Assembly (NCBI GenBank): GCA_003169975.1
Contig: PNAA01000031.1
Location: forward strand, 1 to 42,239
From: Spartobacteria bacterium
Lineage (GTDB): Bacteria > Verrucomicrobiota > Verrucomicrobiia > Chthoniobacterales > UBA10450
Length of the DNA stretch: 42,239 bases
Direction of reading: 5' to 3'
Numbering within the stretch: the stretch's first letter is position 1; each line of letters begins with the position of its first letter. The notes beneath the pieces were generated by a model. The model was not told where the DNA came from. It did no database searches and worked only from the letters and a program-made list of their open reading frames with translations. This document shows positions 7,066 to 15,987 of this stretch, piece after piece. The position numbers and the translations under genes were made by a program.

Positions 7066-10000
7066 CGAGTTCTTCTCTTCCGTTGAACGTTGAACGTTGG
7101 ACGTTGAACGTTGAACGTTTTCTTCTTCCTCTCCTACTTTTCCTTCCTTCCTTCGGCAGCGCACAGGATTCCACTTCCGGCTACGGTCCTCCCACCGCCG
7201 TCTCCCCTAACGAATCAATCACCGCTCCCGTCGCGCTCCCTCCGCGCAACTGGATCGACCAGACCCAGGCACAGGCCGACGCCAAGAGCATCGGCTGCAA
7301 CGAGTGTCACAATGGGATCGAGCCGATGCACGCCGCCCCGCATGTCGTGCTCGGTTGCACCGATTGCCACGGCGGCAACCCGGCTCGCGGCCTAACGAAA
7401 GAGCAGGCGCACGTCCCGCCGCGCAACCCGGAATTCTTTCGCACCTCGGCCAATCCCCCGCGCTCCGACGTCTGGCTCAACCATGAATCGCCCGAATTTA
7501 TTCAGTTCATGAACCCCGGCGACCTGCGCGTGGCGGAGAAGACCTGCGGTCTTTGTCACGGCGAAATCGTGCACAACGTCGATCACAGCATGATGAATCA
7601 CGGCGCCATGCTCTGGGGCGCCGCGCTTTATAACAACGGCGGTGTCCCCTACAAGAATTACCGCTTCGGCCAGGCCTACGGCGCGGATGGCGTCCCGTTG
7701 CGCCTCGTCAATTACACCCCGGTTACGCCTAACGACACCAAGGTGCACGGCATTCTCCCGTTCCTCGATCCGCTCCCGCGCTTTAACCTGAGCAACCCGG
7801 GCAACGTCCTGCGCATTTTTGAAAAAGGCGGCGAGAAACAGTTGCAGCTCGGTGTCCCGACGATCAACGAGCCGCCCGGCCGGCCGGCGCGCCGTTTATC
7901 CGAGCGCGGTCTCGGCACGCTCAACCGCACCGATCCGGTCTTCCTCGGTCTGCAAAAAACTCGGCTGCACGATCCGCTTCTCGGCTTCCTTGGGACGAAC
8001 GATCACCCGGGCGATTTTCGCTCGAGCGGCTGCTCGGCCTGCCACGTCGTTTACGCCAACGATCGCTCACCCTCGAACTCTGGCTGGTGGAGCAAATACG
8101 GCCACGACGGGCTCAGCTTCACGGCCGACAAATCGATTCCGAAAAACGAGCGCGGCCATCCGATCATGCACCAGTTCACGCGCTCGATCCCTTCCAGCCA
8201 GTGCATGAATTGCCACATGCATCAGGGCAATTTGTTTGTGAATCCCTATCTCGGTTACACCTGGTGGGATCAGGAAACCGACGGCGAATTCATGTATCCG
8301 AAGGTGCAGCACAACCCGACGGATGCGGAACTCGTCCAGGTCACGCAGAGCAATCCGGAGGCCGCCGCGGCGCGCGGCCTTTGGGGCGACCCCGATTTTG
8401 CCGCGCACACCGCCGAGTTAAATCCGAAATTGCAGCACACGCAGTTCGCCGATTATCACGGGCACGGCTGGATCTTTCGCGCAGTCTTCAAACACGATCG
8501 CAAGGGAGTCCTCCTCGACCTCGAGGACCACCCGATTTCGCCTAACGACCCGCAGAAATTCGCCAAAGCGATCCATCTGAAGGATATCCATCTCGCGCGC
8601 GGCATGCAGTGCGTCGACTGCCATTTCCTGAACGACGTGCACGGCAACGGTCAGCTCTATGGCGAGCCGCGGAACGCGACCTCGATCGGTTGCGTGGATT
8701 GTCACGGCTCCGTTGCGGATCGGCCCACGCTCATCACTTCCGGCAACGCCGGCCAGGTTAATTTGAAGAACAGCAACACGCCTTGGGGACCGCGTTTTAT
8801 CTGGGAGGGCACGGCGCTTTATCAGCAATCAAGCATGTCGCCCGATGTGCGCTGGGAAATTCCGCAGACGATCGACACGATTGATCCGGCCTCGTCGCAT
8901 TACAACGCGAAGTCGGCTTACGCGAAAACACTCCAGCGCGACGGGACAACGTGGGGAGGAGTTCCGAGCAGCTCGAAGGAACGGTGCCAGCGGCTCGCGC
9001 ACGACAACGGCGCGATGGATTGCCAGATCTGCCACACTTCCTGGGCGACGAGTTGTTTCGGCTGCCACCTGCCGATGAAGGCAAATCAGCGCGTCGCGCA
9101 AAACAAATTCGAAGGCGTCACCGACCGTAACTATACGACTTACAATCCGCAGGTCGTGCGCGACGACGTTTTCATGCTCGGGCTCGACGGCTCGGTGAAA
9201 AAGAATCGCATGGCCGTGATCCGCTCCTCGAGCGCGGTCGTGGTCAGTTCGCAGAATGCCAACCGCGAGTGGGTTTACTCGCAGCAACAAACTTTCTCCG
9301 CGGAAGGTTACAGCGGCCAGGCTTTCAATCCGCATTTCCCGCACACCACGAGCGGCGTCGGAACGACGAAAAATTGCGAGGACTGCCATCTCTCGCAGAA
9401 GAACGACAACAACGCCTGGATGACGTCGTTGTTAGGCTTCGGCACCGGTACGGTGAACTTTTTCGGTCGTTACGCCTACGTCGGCGCCGGGCGCGACGGT
9501 CTGCACGCGGTCGTTTGGACCGAACCAGACGAGCCGCAGGCGGTCATCGGCAGTCATCTGCAGAAGATCGCCTACCCGGATGATTACCGGAAGCATGTCG
9601 AGGGCGGCTCGGTTCTGACCGAAGCCTACGAGCATCGTGGACACGACATTCAGGACATCGTCTTGCGCGGCGAGTATCTCTACACCGCGAACGGACCGGG
9701 CGGCTTCGAAGTTTTCGACGTCGCGAATATCGACCAGAAAGGATTTTCCGAGCGGATTGTGAGCGCGCCGGTTTCGCCGCTTGGTCAACGTACGCGCATT
9801 CACACCAAATACGCGACGAGCATCGCGCTGCCGAGCACGCTCGCGCTCGATCCGGCGCGGCAACATCTGCCGGAAAACGAAGAACAAAAAATCCCCCTCT
9901 TCTACGCCTACGTCTACATTTCCGATCGCGAAGAAGGCCTCGTCATTTCCAATGTCGCGACCCTCGTGGACGGCAATCCCGACAACAATTTCCTGAAGGA

Positions 10001-10907
10001 GAGCGAGACGATCCGCTTCAACCCGAACGGCGTGCTCACGGGCGCGAGTTTTGTCGCGGCGGCCGGCCATCGGTTATACCTGACCACGCCGCAGGGCTTG
10101 TTCGTGGTCGAGGTCGGCGAGGATGGCTCGCATCCGCGCATCACGGGCCAGGTGACAAACGGTTTCCTGCGCCATCCGCGGTGCGTCGCGATTCAATTCC
10201 GCTACGCCTTTGTCACCGATGACGACGGGCTCAAGGTTCTCGACATCACCAATCCCGACCAGCCGGTCCCGGTGCGCAGCGGATTCGTTAGGCTAAAGAA
10301 TGCCGGCCGGTTATACGTCGCGCGCACCTACGCCTACATCGCCAATGGTCCGGAAGGCCTCGCGATTATCGACGTCGAAAATCCCGAGCGGCCGCGGCTC
10401 GACCAGATGTTCAACGCCGGCGGCGCGCTTAACGACACGCGCGCGGTGCAGGTCGGCAGCGTCAGCGCCTCGCAGTTCGCGCTCGTCGCCGATGGGAAAA
10501 ACGGATTGCGTGTTCTCCAGCTCATCTCACCCGACACGGTGCCCGGCGCGGCGGGCTTCAGTCCGCGCCCCAATCCAAAATTGATCGCGACCTACCCCGT
10601 GGAAGGAGAAGCGATCTGTGTCTCCCGCGGGCTGGAGCGCGACCGGGTGGTGGATGAAACCGGTGGACAAACCGTCGTCTTCGGCCGGCGCGGCGCGCGG
10701 CCGTTTCATCTCTCGGAAATGCTGCCGTTCCTGCGCCATTTCGACGGGATGTATCCGCCTAACGAAAACGCGACGCATACCGGGCCGCTTTACCGGGTGG
10801 AAAACGTCGAGTTGCATGGCGAGAAACTTTTCACCAGCAGCGCCCGTGAACTGGAGGCGATGCCGACACCTTCTCCGACACCTTCGCCCACCGTTCCCGC
10901 GCCCTGA
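7062..10907 (+). CDS. Secreted decaheme c-type cytochrome fused to LVIVD-type beta-propeller
   Basis: This encodes 1281 residues. A signal peptide (to FGSAQD) again has an n-region encoded by heptamer repeats. Ten CXXCH heme sites follow, at about residues 79, 99, 162, 324, 381, 516, 543, 653, 664 and 771. Many His residues between them could serve as distal ligands. From about residue 790 to 1190 come six or so repeats of the LVIVD type (YLYTANGPGGFEVFDV, YAFVTDDDGLKVLDI, YAYIANGPEGLAIIDV), predicted to form a beta-propeller. The protein ends in a Pro-Thr-Ser tail. It lies beyond the Sec pathway, in the periplasm or at the cell surface. The ATG overlaps the preceding stop, so it is translationally coupled. 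With the porin two genes upstream it suggests an outer-membrane electron conduit. An enzymatic multiheme oxidoreductase is the alternative. Confidence 0.92.
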   Translation: MTSSSLPLNVERWTLNVERFLLPLLLFLPSFGSAQDSTSGYGPPTAVSPNESITAPVALPPRNWIDQTQAQADAKSIGCNECHNGIEPMHAAPHVVLGCTDCHGGNPARGLTKEQAHVPPRNPEFFRTSANPPRSDVWLNHESPEFIQFMNPGDLRVAEKTCGLCHGEIVHNVDHSMMNHGAMLWGAALYNNGGVPYKNYRFGQAYGADGVPLRLVNYTPVTPNDTKVHGILPFLDPLPRFNLSNPGNVLRIFEKGGEKQLQLGVPTINEPPGRPARRLSERGLGTLNRTDPVFLGLQKTRLHDPLLGFLGTNDHPGDFRSSGCSACHVVYANDRSPSNSGWWSKYGHDGLSFTADKSIPKNERGHPIMHQFTRSIPSSQCMNCHMHQGNLFVNPYLGYTWWDQETDGEFMYPKVQHNPTDAELVQVTQSNPEAAAARGLWGDPDFAAHTAELNPKLQHTQFADYHGHGWIFRAVFKHDRKGVLLDLEDHPISPNDPQKFAKAIHLKDIHLARGMQCVDCHFLNDVHGNGQLYGEPRNATSIGCVDCHGSVADRPTLITSGNAGQVNLKNSNTPWGPRFIWEGTALYQQSSMSPDVRWEIPQTIDTIDPASSHYNAKSAYAKTLQRDGTTWGGVPSSSKERCQRLAHDNGAMDCQICHTSWATSCFGCHLPMKANQRVAQNKFEGVTDRNYTTYNPQVVRDDVFMLGLDGSVKKNRMAVIRSSSAVVVSSQNANREWVYSQQQTFSAEGYSGQAFNPHFPHTTSGVGTTKNCEDCHLSQKNDNNAWMTSLLGFGTGTVNFFGRYAYVGAGRDGLHAVVWTEPDEPQAVIGSHLQKIAYPDDYRKHVEGGSVLTEAYEHRGHDIQDIVLRGEYLYTANGPGGFEVFDVANIDQKGFSERIVSAPVSPLGQRTRIHTKYATSIALPSTLALDPARQHLPENEEQKIPLFYAYVYISDREEGLVISNVATLVDGNPDNNFLKESETIRFNPNGVLTGASFVAAAGHRLYLTTPQGLFVVEVGEDGSHPRITGQVTNGFLRHPRCVAIQFRYAFVTDDDGLKVLDITNPDQPVPVRSGFVRLKNAGRLYVARTYAYIANGPEGLAIIDVENPERPRLDQMFNAGGALNDTRAVQVGSVSASQFALVADGKNGLRVLQLISPDTVPGAAGFSPRPNPKLIATYPVEGEAICVSRGLERDRVVDETGGQTVVFGRRGARPFHLSEMLPFLRHFDGMYPPNENATHTGPLYRVENVELHGEKLFTSSARELEAMPTPSPTPSPTVPAP
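7082..7119 (+). repeat. Heptanucleotide array, five GTTGRAC units (in cytochrome signal peptide)
   Basis: Four GTTGAAC and one GTTGGAC unit plus GTT make 38 bases, preceded by CTCTTCC and followed by TTCT, exactly as in the array at 4444-4481. It encodes LPLNVERWTLNVERF at the start of the decaheme cytochrome, in the same reading frame as the porin copy. Confidence 0.9.
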
Positions 10908-10931
10908 CTGGACCGCGGAGAAACGCTTGAT

Positions 10932-13358
10932 TCAAGGCTTCGCCTTCTGCGACGGGGCCGCGGCGCTGAGTTTTTGAAAGCGCGGATCCTTGCGCAGCGG
11001 ATCGAACATCGGATCGAGGCGGAGGAGCGCGGGAGTAATCGGCAGGAGCGAAGCCAGCGCGCCCTCGCACGAGGGCATCGAGAGGAGCTTTTTGATAGCT
11101 GCGATGGCACGATCGGGCTCTCCCAGGCGTGCTGTCACGCGGGCGAGGACTTCAATCGGTGCGGAACTGGCCAACGCGTCTTTCTCGATTGGATTTGCGG
11201 CGATGGCCTGTTCCGCCAAAGCCACGGCGGCAGCCTTGTCGCCCAGGCTCATCGCGATCAGCGCGAGATCTCCCCGCAGGCTATAATTTTCCGGCTGCTC
11301 CTTGAGAAAAGATTCCAGTTCGTGGCGCGCTTCTCGCCAGGTTTCCCTCGCCGCGGTGGTGTCGCCCGCCACTTCTTGCGCCCAGCCTAACCAAAAGCGC
11401 AGTTCGCCATTGAGATAGCCCAAGGCGGGATCCGGCTTGGCCAATATCTCCTTGAGCCGAGGAATGACCGGTGCCGGGTTGCGCTCCAGAATCGCCTGGA
11501 AAAATTGTGTCTCCAACGCCGTGGTATCGTCCGCGGGCGGGTGAAGCGGAGCGAGAATCGCCGCGGCCCGCGGCAGATCGCCCTCGGCTTGTGCGATGCC
11601 CGCCTTGTTCACGAGGGTATCGATGTCGTCCGGCGCGATATTGAGCACCTGATCAAGCTTGCGCAGCGCTTCGGGAAAACGACGCTGGTCGATATAGAAG
11701 AGCGCGTACTGGGTTAATAACTCGACGTTGCGCGGGTCGAGCCGCTCGGCCTCTTTGAAATACGACTCGCACCGCTCCCACTGGCCTCGCCGCCGCGCGA
11801 CATAAGCCAGCCATTCAGGAACTTTGCTGCTATTGGGCAGAAGTGGGCGTGCCTGCTCAAAGTATCGCTCCGCGGTGTCCCAATCTTTCAGGCCGGAGTA
11901 ATAGTAATATCCTTTGGCCATCACGGCCTCGCCGAGATTGGGCTGAAGAGCGAGCGCTGTGTCGGCTGCCCGCTGCGTCTCTGCACGGAGCTCGACCGTG
12001 GGTTGCAGAGTCAGGGTGTCGTATCCGAGCGCATCGACATAGGCCAGCAGCGCCCAACCAAGGGCGAACTTCGGGTCCAACCTAACCGCTTCCCTGAGAT
12101 ATTTCTGTGCGTCAAGGGCGTTGGCGGATGTGTTACCACTCTTCAAGGTATAGGCCAGTCCGCGGAGGTAGGCGGTGTAGGCGTCCGGATTGTCGGTCGG
12201 CCGGGCGGCGATGACTTGCTCCTCCCGCCCGCTGAGGTGCGCGCGCAATTGATCGGCGATGGCTTTGGCGACGTCACTCTCGACTGAGAAGATGTCGGTC
12301 AGTTTGCGATCGAAGGTATCGGCCCAAAGATGGGAGTCATTGGCGGCCTTGATCAACTGCACGTTTACTCGCACGGCTGCGCCGTTCTTCTGCACGCTTC
12401 CTTCCAGGATGTGGGCGACACCAAGTTGTCGGGCGATCTCGGGCAGGTTTTCCGGCGCGCTTTTGTAGTGCTCAGTCGATGTCCGCGAGATCACCTTCAG
12501 ATCGGCGATCTTGGATAAGCGCGTCAGGATTTCGTCCTGGATGCCGTCGGCAAAGTAGGCGTTCGCCTTGTCTTCGCTCAGGTTTTGGAACGGCAGCACC
12601 GCGATCGATTTTTCCGGGATCACCGCGAGTGACGCCGCGGTGGAAGACCCTCTCGAGCCAGACCGATGTGAGAAAATGTAAAATCCCGCGGCGACGGCCG
12701 CGATGACGAGCGCGGCGATCAATGGACGTGACCATCTCGCCGGTTTCGCGTTCGCCCGCGCTGTTTGCGCCTCTCTTGCCTTGCGGAATTTCGCCGGCTC
12801 TTCCGGGTTGCCGAGTTCCTCCGTGTAGAGATTAACGACGGAGACGCGCACGCCGTGTTTCACCTCGCATTCGCCCAGGTCGTGCAGGTGCGGACGCCAT
12901 TCCGGATAATGCTCGAGGTCATCCGCCACATGTTTGGAGAGAAGGATGTGTCCGGCATCGCCGCAATCCATCACGCGCTGCGCCATGTTGATCCCGACGC
13001 CGGCCACGCCCGCCTGCTCGTTCACATCGATGACGCCACTGACCGGCCCGCTGTGCACACCCATGCGTAATTGCAGGTTGGGGTGGTCTTTCAGCGCGCG
13101 GCTGATTTCGAGCGCACATTCCGCCGGCTCTTCCGGGCTCCCGTAGAAAACCAGCGCCATCCCATCGCCCGTGGGAATCTTGATCAGTTTGCCGGCGGCT
13201 TCCGCCGCTTGAAATTCCTCCGTGTTGCGGACGATTTGGATAAGCGTATCGCGCAACGCGCGCTGCTCGCTAATCAGCAGCTTCGAGTAACCGACGATGT
13301 CGCTGAACAAGACATGCGCGATCTCGAGGTGAATTTCTCTTTTAACTTCGGTGGACAT
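10932..13358 (-). CDS. Class III nucleotidyl cyclase with membrane segment, FlgO/TolB-like and TPR domains
   Basis: This encodes 808 residues. Residues 10-180 are a class III cyclase catalytic domain. The metal-binding aspartates are D20 (LFSDIVGYS) and D65 (TGDGMAL), K60 is a candidate base-recognition lysine, and N124 and R128 fit the transition-state pair. The position that is Thr or Asp in typical adenylate cyclases appears to be Gly, so nucleotide preference is uncertain. A single transmembrane segment lies at 212-229. After it comes an IAVLPFQNLSED... ISRTS domain, common in such cyclases, then many TPRs to the C-terminus. The TPR half would lie on the far side of the membrane and may sense a partner. 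It is the last gene of a three-gene operon, starting 12 bases after the decaheme cytochrome stop. Confidence 0.9.
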   Translation of the reverse strand: MSTEVKREIHLEIAHVLFSDIVGYSKLLISEQRALRDTLIQIVRNTEEFQAAEAAGKLIKIPTGDGMALVFYGSPEEPAECALEISRALKDHPNLQLRMGVHSGPVSGVIDVNEQAGVAGVGINMAQRVMDCGDAGHILLSKHVADDLEHYPEWRPHLHDLGECEVKHGVRVSVVNLYTEELGNPEEPAKFRKAREAQTARANAKPARWSRPLIAALVIAAVAAGFYIFSHRSGSRGSSTAASLAVIPEKSIAVLPFQNLSEDKANAYFADGIQDEILTRLSKIADLKVISRTSTEHYKSAPENLPEIARQLGVAHILEGSVQKNGAAVRVNVQLIKAANDSHLWADTFDRKLTDIFSVESDVAKAIADQLRAHLSGREEQVIAARPTDNPDAYTAYLRGLAYTLKSGNTSANALDAQKYLREAVRLDPKFALGWALLAYVDALGYDTLTLQPTVELRAETQRAADTALALQPNLGEAVMAKGYYYYSGLKDWDTAERYFEQARPLLPNSSKVPEWLAYVARRRGQWERCESYFKEAERLDPRNVELLTQYALFYIDQRRFPEALRKLDQVLNIAPDDIDTLVNKAGIAQAEGDLPRAAAILAPLHPPADDTTALETQFFQAILERNPAPVIPRLKEILAKPDPALGYLNGELRFWLGWAQEVAGDTTAARETWREARHELESFLKEQPENYSLRGDLALIAMSLGDKAAAVALAEQAIAANPIEKDALASSAPIEVLARVTARLGEPDRAIAAIKKLLSMPSCEGALASLLPITPALLRLDPMFDPLRKDPRFQKLSAAAPSQKAKP

Positions 13359-13370
13359 TTCGCCGAAGCT

Positions 13371-14852
13371 TCACTGCCGCCGCGCGGTCGCGGCTTTTTG
13401 GCCAAGCCTTGTTTCTGCCGCGGTGAGTGACGCCGGCGCATGGTAGCTGTGGCAGGTGAGGCATTCGGCCACGACTTTTCCTTTTGGGCTGTGGCAGGTG
13501 ACGCAACTGGCTATGCCCGGCATGAGCACATCGGAGGTGAGGCGGCTGCGCGTGGCGTGATGGCACTCGTTGCAAGCGAGGGGCCGGAGCGTATTCGGGT
13601 CGACTTGATGTTTGGCGTGATCGAACCGGGCTCGGAGCATCCAGCGATCGACGAAAATCGGCTTGGCGATGAACGGCGCCTCATGCGCCACCGGTTGCAC
13701 GTCGTGGCAAAGCGCGCAGCCATAAAATAAGGCGCGCACCCGCGGCTCGGTTTCCAGCTGCGGCTTGTAGGGGTCCTTGGTAAAAAAAATCTGGTGCTCG
13801 AAATCTTCGCCCGAATGCACGCGCGCGCGCAATTGCAGCATTTGCCGGGTAACGAAGTTTTTGATCTCGTTAGGCTGGGTGATCCCTTTTCTTGCCGCCA
13901 GCTCCGCGTAATGCGCCGGAAGGCTGAGGAGGAAGCCACGTACCGCCGTCGTGTTGCCATGGGGCAAAGTGAGCTCGGGATTCTTCGGATCGAACTGGAG
14001 CGAATGACAGGCCTGGCACTGTGCCGCGAAAGTGATGCGCTGATTATTGTAACGCCCCTCGGAGTCGGGCTGGTGACAATAATTGCACGCGAGCTTCTTG
14101 CCGCCGACGATCGGGATGTCGGGAGCGAAATGCCGCTCGTGATTAAACTTCAGCGCGTCGCGATCGCGCGCCGGCTCCCGCTTGAGCTGAAATTCCGGAT
14201 GACCATCCCAGAACGAAGGGAAAACCTGGGTGTAACCGTCCACCGGCCGCGGCAAATCGAAGACGATCTGATGGGGCGGGTGGGGATGCCGCTGGAAATT
14301 TGTCCAGTCGAGCTGCCGCCCTTTCAGGGCGGAAGCTGCCATCGTTAGGCGATCGTCGTGGCAGGCGGCGCATTGCGCGCTCGCCACTATTTTCATCGGC
14401 CCGGGGCCGCGATGTTCCTGATGACAGACTGAACACGAGCGATTTTTCACGACGTTCGGCTCGTGAAAGTCGTAGATCCGCTTGTCCTGTTTGAGATGGC
14501 AGGCCGCGCAATTTTTGTCGATCGGGTCAAAGGCAATGCCGTGATGAAACCGATCGCTCAGCACCTTTTGGAATTTGATCGGCCTCAGCCGAGCGTCGGT
14601 CAGCGACGACTTGTCGTGGCAGCTCGCGCATTTTTCGATCAGGGCCGCGTGAGCGGCCGAAAGTTTTCCCGGGTTAAAGAATCTTTCGTCGCCTCTCCTC
14701 TGATAAGCGATGATCGCCGCGAGTCCGACGGAGAGGGCGAGAAAGCTCGCGATGAAACGCGCCGATCGCCACAAGTGGGCCTTGCGGTAATAGCCGAGAT
14801 TGCCTTGGTATTTCTCGGCGATCTGCTTCTGCGTCCTTCGGGGCGTGGCCAT
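13371..14852 (-). CDS. Membrane-anchored decaheme c-type cytochrome
   Basis: This encodes 493 residues. One uncleaved transmembrane helix at about 31-50, after a basic cytoplasmic tail, anchors a periplasmic domain. That domain has ten CXXCH sites, the first at residues 75, 115, 140 and 161 and the last three clustered near 437, 458 and 470. Histidine-rich segments such as HHGIAFDP, HPHPPH and FNHERHF could supply distal ligands, as in doubled-CXXCH and c7-type cytochromes. The start lies six bases after the cytochrome-b-like stop, and a cyclase follows. The likely role is to receive electrons from the membrane protein and pass them through the periplasm. Direction and partners are inferred. 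Confidence 0.92.
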   Translation of the reverse strand: MATPRRTQKQIAEKYQGNLGYYRKAHLWRSARFIASFLALSVGLAAIIAYQRRGDERFFNPGKLSAAHAALIEKCASCHDKSSLTDARLRPIKFQKVLSDRFHHGIAFDPIDKNCAACHLKQDKRIYDFHEPNVVKNRSCSVCHQEHRGPGPMKIVASAQCAACHDDRLTMAASALKGRQLDWTNFQRHPHPPHQIVFDLPRPVDGYTQVFPSFWDGHPEFQLKREPARDRDALKFNHERHFAPDIPIVGGKKLACNYCHQPDSEGRYNNQRITFAAQCQACHSLQFDPKNPELTLPHGNTTAVRGFLLSLPAHYAELAARKGITQPNEIKNFVTRQMLQLRARVHSGEDFEHQIFFTKDPYKPQLETEPRVRALFYGCALCHDVQPVAHEAPFIAKPIFVDRWMLRARFDHAKHQVDPNTLRPLACNECHHATRSRLTSDVLMPGIASCVTCHSPKGKVVAECLTCHSYHAPASLTAAETRLGQKAATARRQ

Positions 14853-14858
14853 CGGCTC

Positions 14859-15773
14859 TCAGTAATAAAACAGGGTCACAAACGCATGCCATGCGGTGAG
14901 CATGAGGAGGAGAAAGGAAAAAGGCACATGCACGAAAAGCCAGGCGTGCAGCCAGTGGTGCAACCGGATTTGCAAATCGAGCAGCCGGCGCTGATCGCAC
15001 CACGCCTGCATTTCTTCGAGCCGGCTGTGATACGCTTCCGTCACCCGGAGTCTTACGAAACGGAAGGCGTCGTCCGAATAAGCGTTGTCGCCGAGCCGAA
15101 ACCCTCGGCCGCGCCGCGCCTTGAGATAAGGCATGACTTGTTCTTCGAGAAACGCGACGAGCGCGGTCTCCGATTCGGCGTCGACGGCTGAAGGGCTCGC
15201 CGCAGTCTTCTGGGGCGCGGCCGACTTGAAGGCGTGGCACATCTTTTCCGCCGCGCGAAAGAGCTGCGCGCGAATGTGCGGGATTTGTTCGTAGACGGTT
15301 TCGGCGGGCAATCGCTCTTGCATGACGCGGGGCATCCGGTTTTGCAGGAACAATCCGTAGATGCCGCTCACCATGACCACGCTGTAAAACACCATGAGCA
15401 GAGTGGTCATCGGCCCGCCGAGCCGAAAGCCGCTGTGCAGGAGAACGAGCGGGATGGTGAGCAGGGTGAGCCAGATGTGAGCGCGCAGCCAGCGTTGCAC
15501 GCTGCCGATGGGCCAGAGGACCACTCTTTTGCGCAGGCTGAGGAGCGCGCCAAAAATAAAAATCGCGAATGAAACCGCGCCGAAAATCAAACCGACGGGA
15601 GTGCCGCCGATGCTGCGATGTTCCGATGTCTTTTGCACGAGCGCCGAGGGCAAACTCAGCCGGGGGGGTAACCGCGCCGGATAAAAATTTTCCACATAGA
15701 TCCAGCCGGCGGCGATGGTCGCCAGCACGACAAAGAGGAACCAGGGAACGTGCGCGCGATTAAGAATTCGCAT
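14859..15773 (-). CDS. Cytochrome-b-like integral membrane protein
   Basis: This encodes 304 residues with about five transmembrane helices at roughly 10-27, 60-80, 97-117, 124-144 and 279-300. Two helices carry histidines with 13 residues between them (H99 and H113, H282 and H296). This is the spacing expected for two bis-histidine b hemes stacked across the membrane. A 130-residue hydrophilic, helical loop separates helices 4 and 5. The protein probably exchanges electrons with the quinone pool or the cytoplasmic side and delivers them to the decaheme cytochrome encoded six bases downstream. I cannot assign it to a named cytochrome b family. Ferric-reductase-like or di-heme b-type subunits are the closest ideas. 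Confidence 0.8.
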   Translation of the reverse strand: MRILNRAHVPWFLFVVLATIAAGWIYVENFYPARLPPRLSLPSALVQKTSEHRSIGGTPVGLIFGAVSFAIFIFGALLSLRKRVVLWPIGSVQRWLRAHIWLTLLTIPLVLLHSGFRLGGPMTTLLMVFYSVVMVSGIYGLFLQNRMPRVMQERLPAETVYEQIPHIRAQLFRAAEKMCHAFKSAAPQKTAASPSAVDAESETALVAFLEEQVMPYLKARRGRGFRLGDNAYSDDAFRFVRLRVTEAYHSRLEEMQAWCDQRRLLDLQIRLHHWLHAWLFVHVPFSFLLLMLTAWHAFVTLFYY

Positions 15774-15987
15774 GCGCGCTCATGCCTCGATCAATGAAGC
15801 GACGCTCAGCGGGTTACCGCCGGTCAGCTTTTCGACAACGTCCTGCATGCGGATTTTTCTCGGGGAGTTGGCGCCAGAATACTCTTCCGGCGTTTTCAGG
15901 GAAGAACTTTTGCGTTGTTAGGCGGGATGGACGCCGATTCAGTTATTAGCTGGCTTTGCCGCCGCGCTCTCCGCTAACGTCGGGAGC
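15774..15987. promoter_or_regulatory. Divergent promoter region between the cytochrome b operon and the tetraheme operon
   Basis: These 214 bases separate the minus-strand cytochrome operon (start 15773) from the plus-strand tetraheme-NuoEF operon (start 15988). Shared control of the two arms is plausible. The left part holds a possible small minus-strand gene (15780-15848). No promoter hexamers could be called confidently by eye. Confidence 0.5.
15780..15848 (-). CDS. Possible 22-residue small protein upstream of cytochrome b gene
   Basis: A short frame starts at the ATG at 15848 and stops six bases before the cytochrome b start, the same spacing seen at the next junction of the operon. The peptide begins MQDVVEKLTGGN and continues as an amphipathic segment. 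The frame stays open upstream to a stop near 15920, so a longer non-ATG start is possible. No good Shine-Dalgarno is visible. It could be a leader peptide, a small subunit, or chance. Confidence 0.25.
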   Translation of the reverse strand: MQDVVEKLTGGNPLSVASLIEA

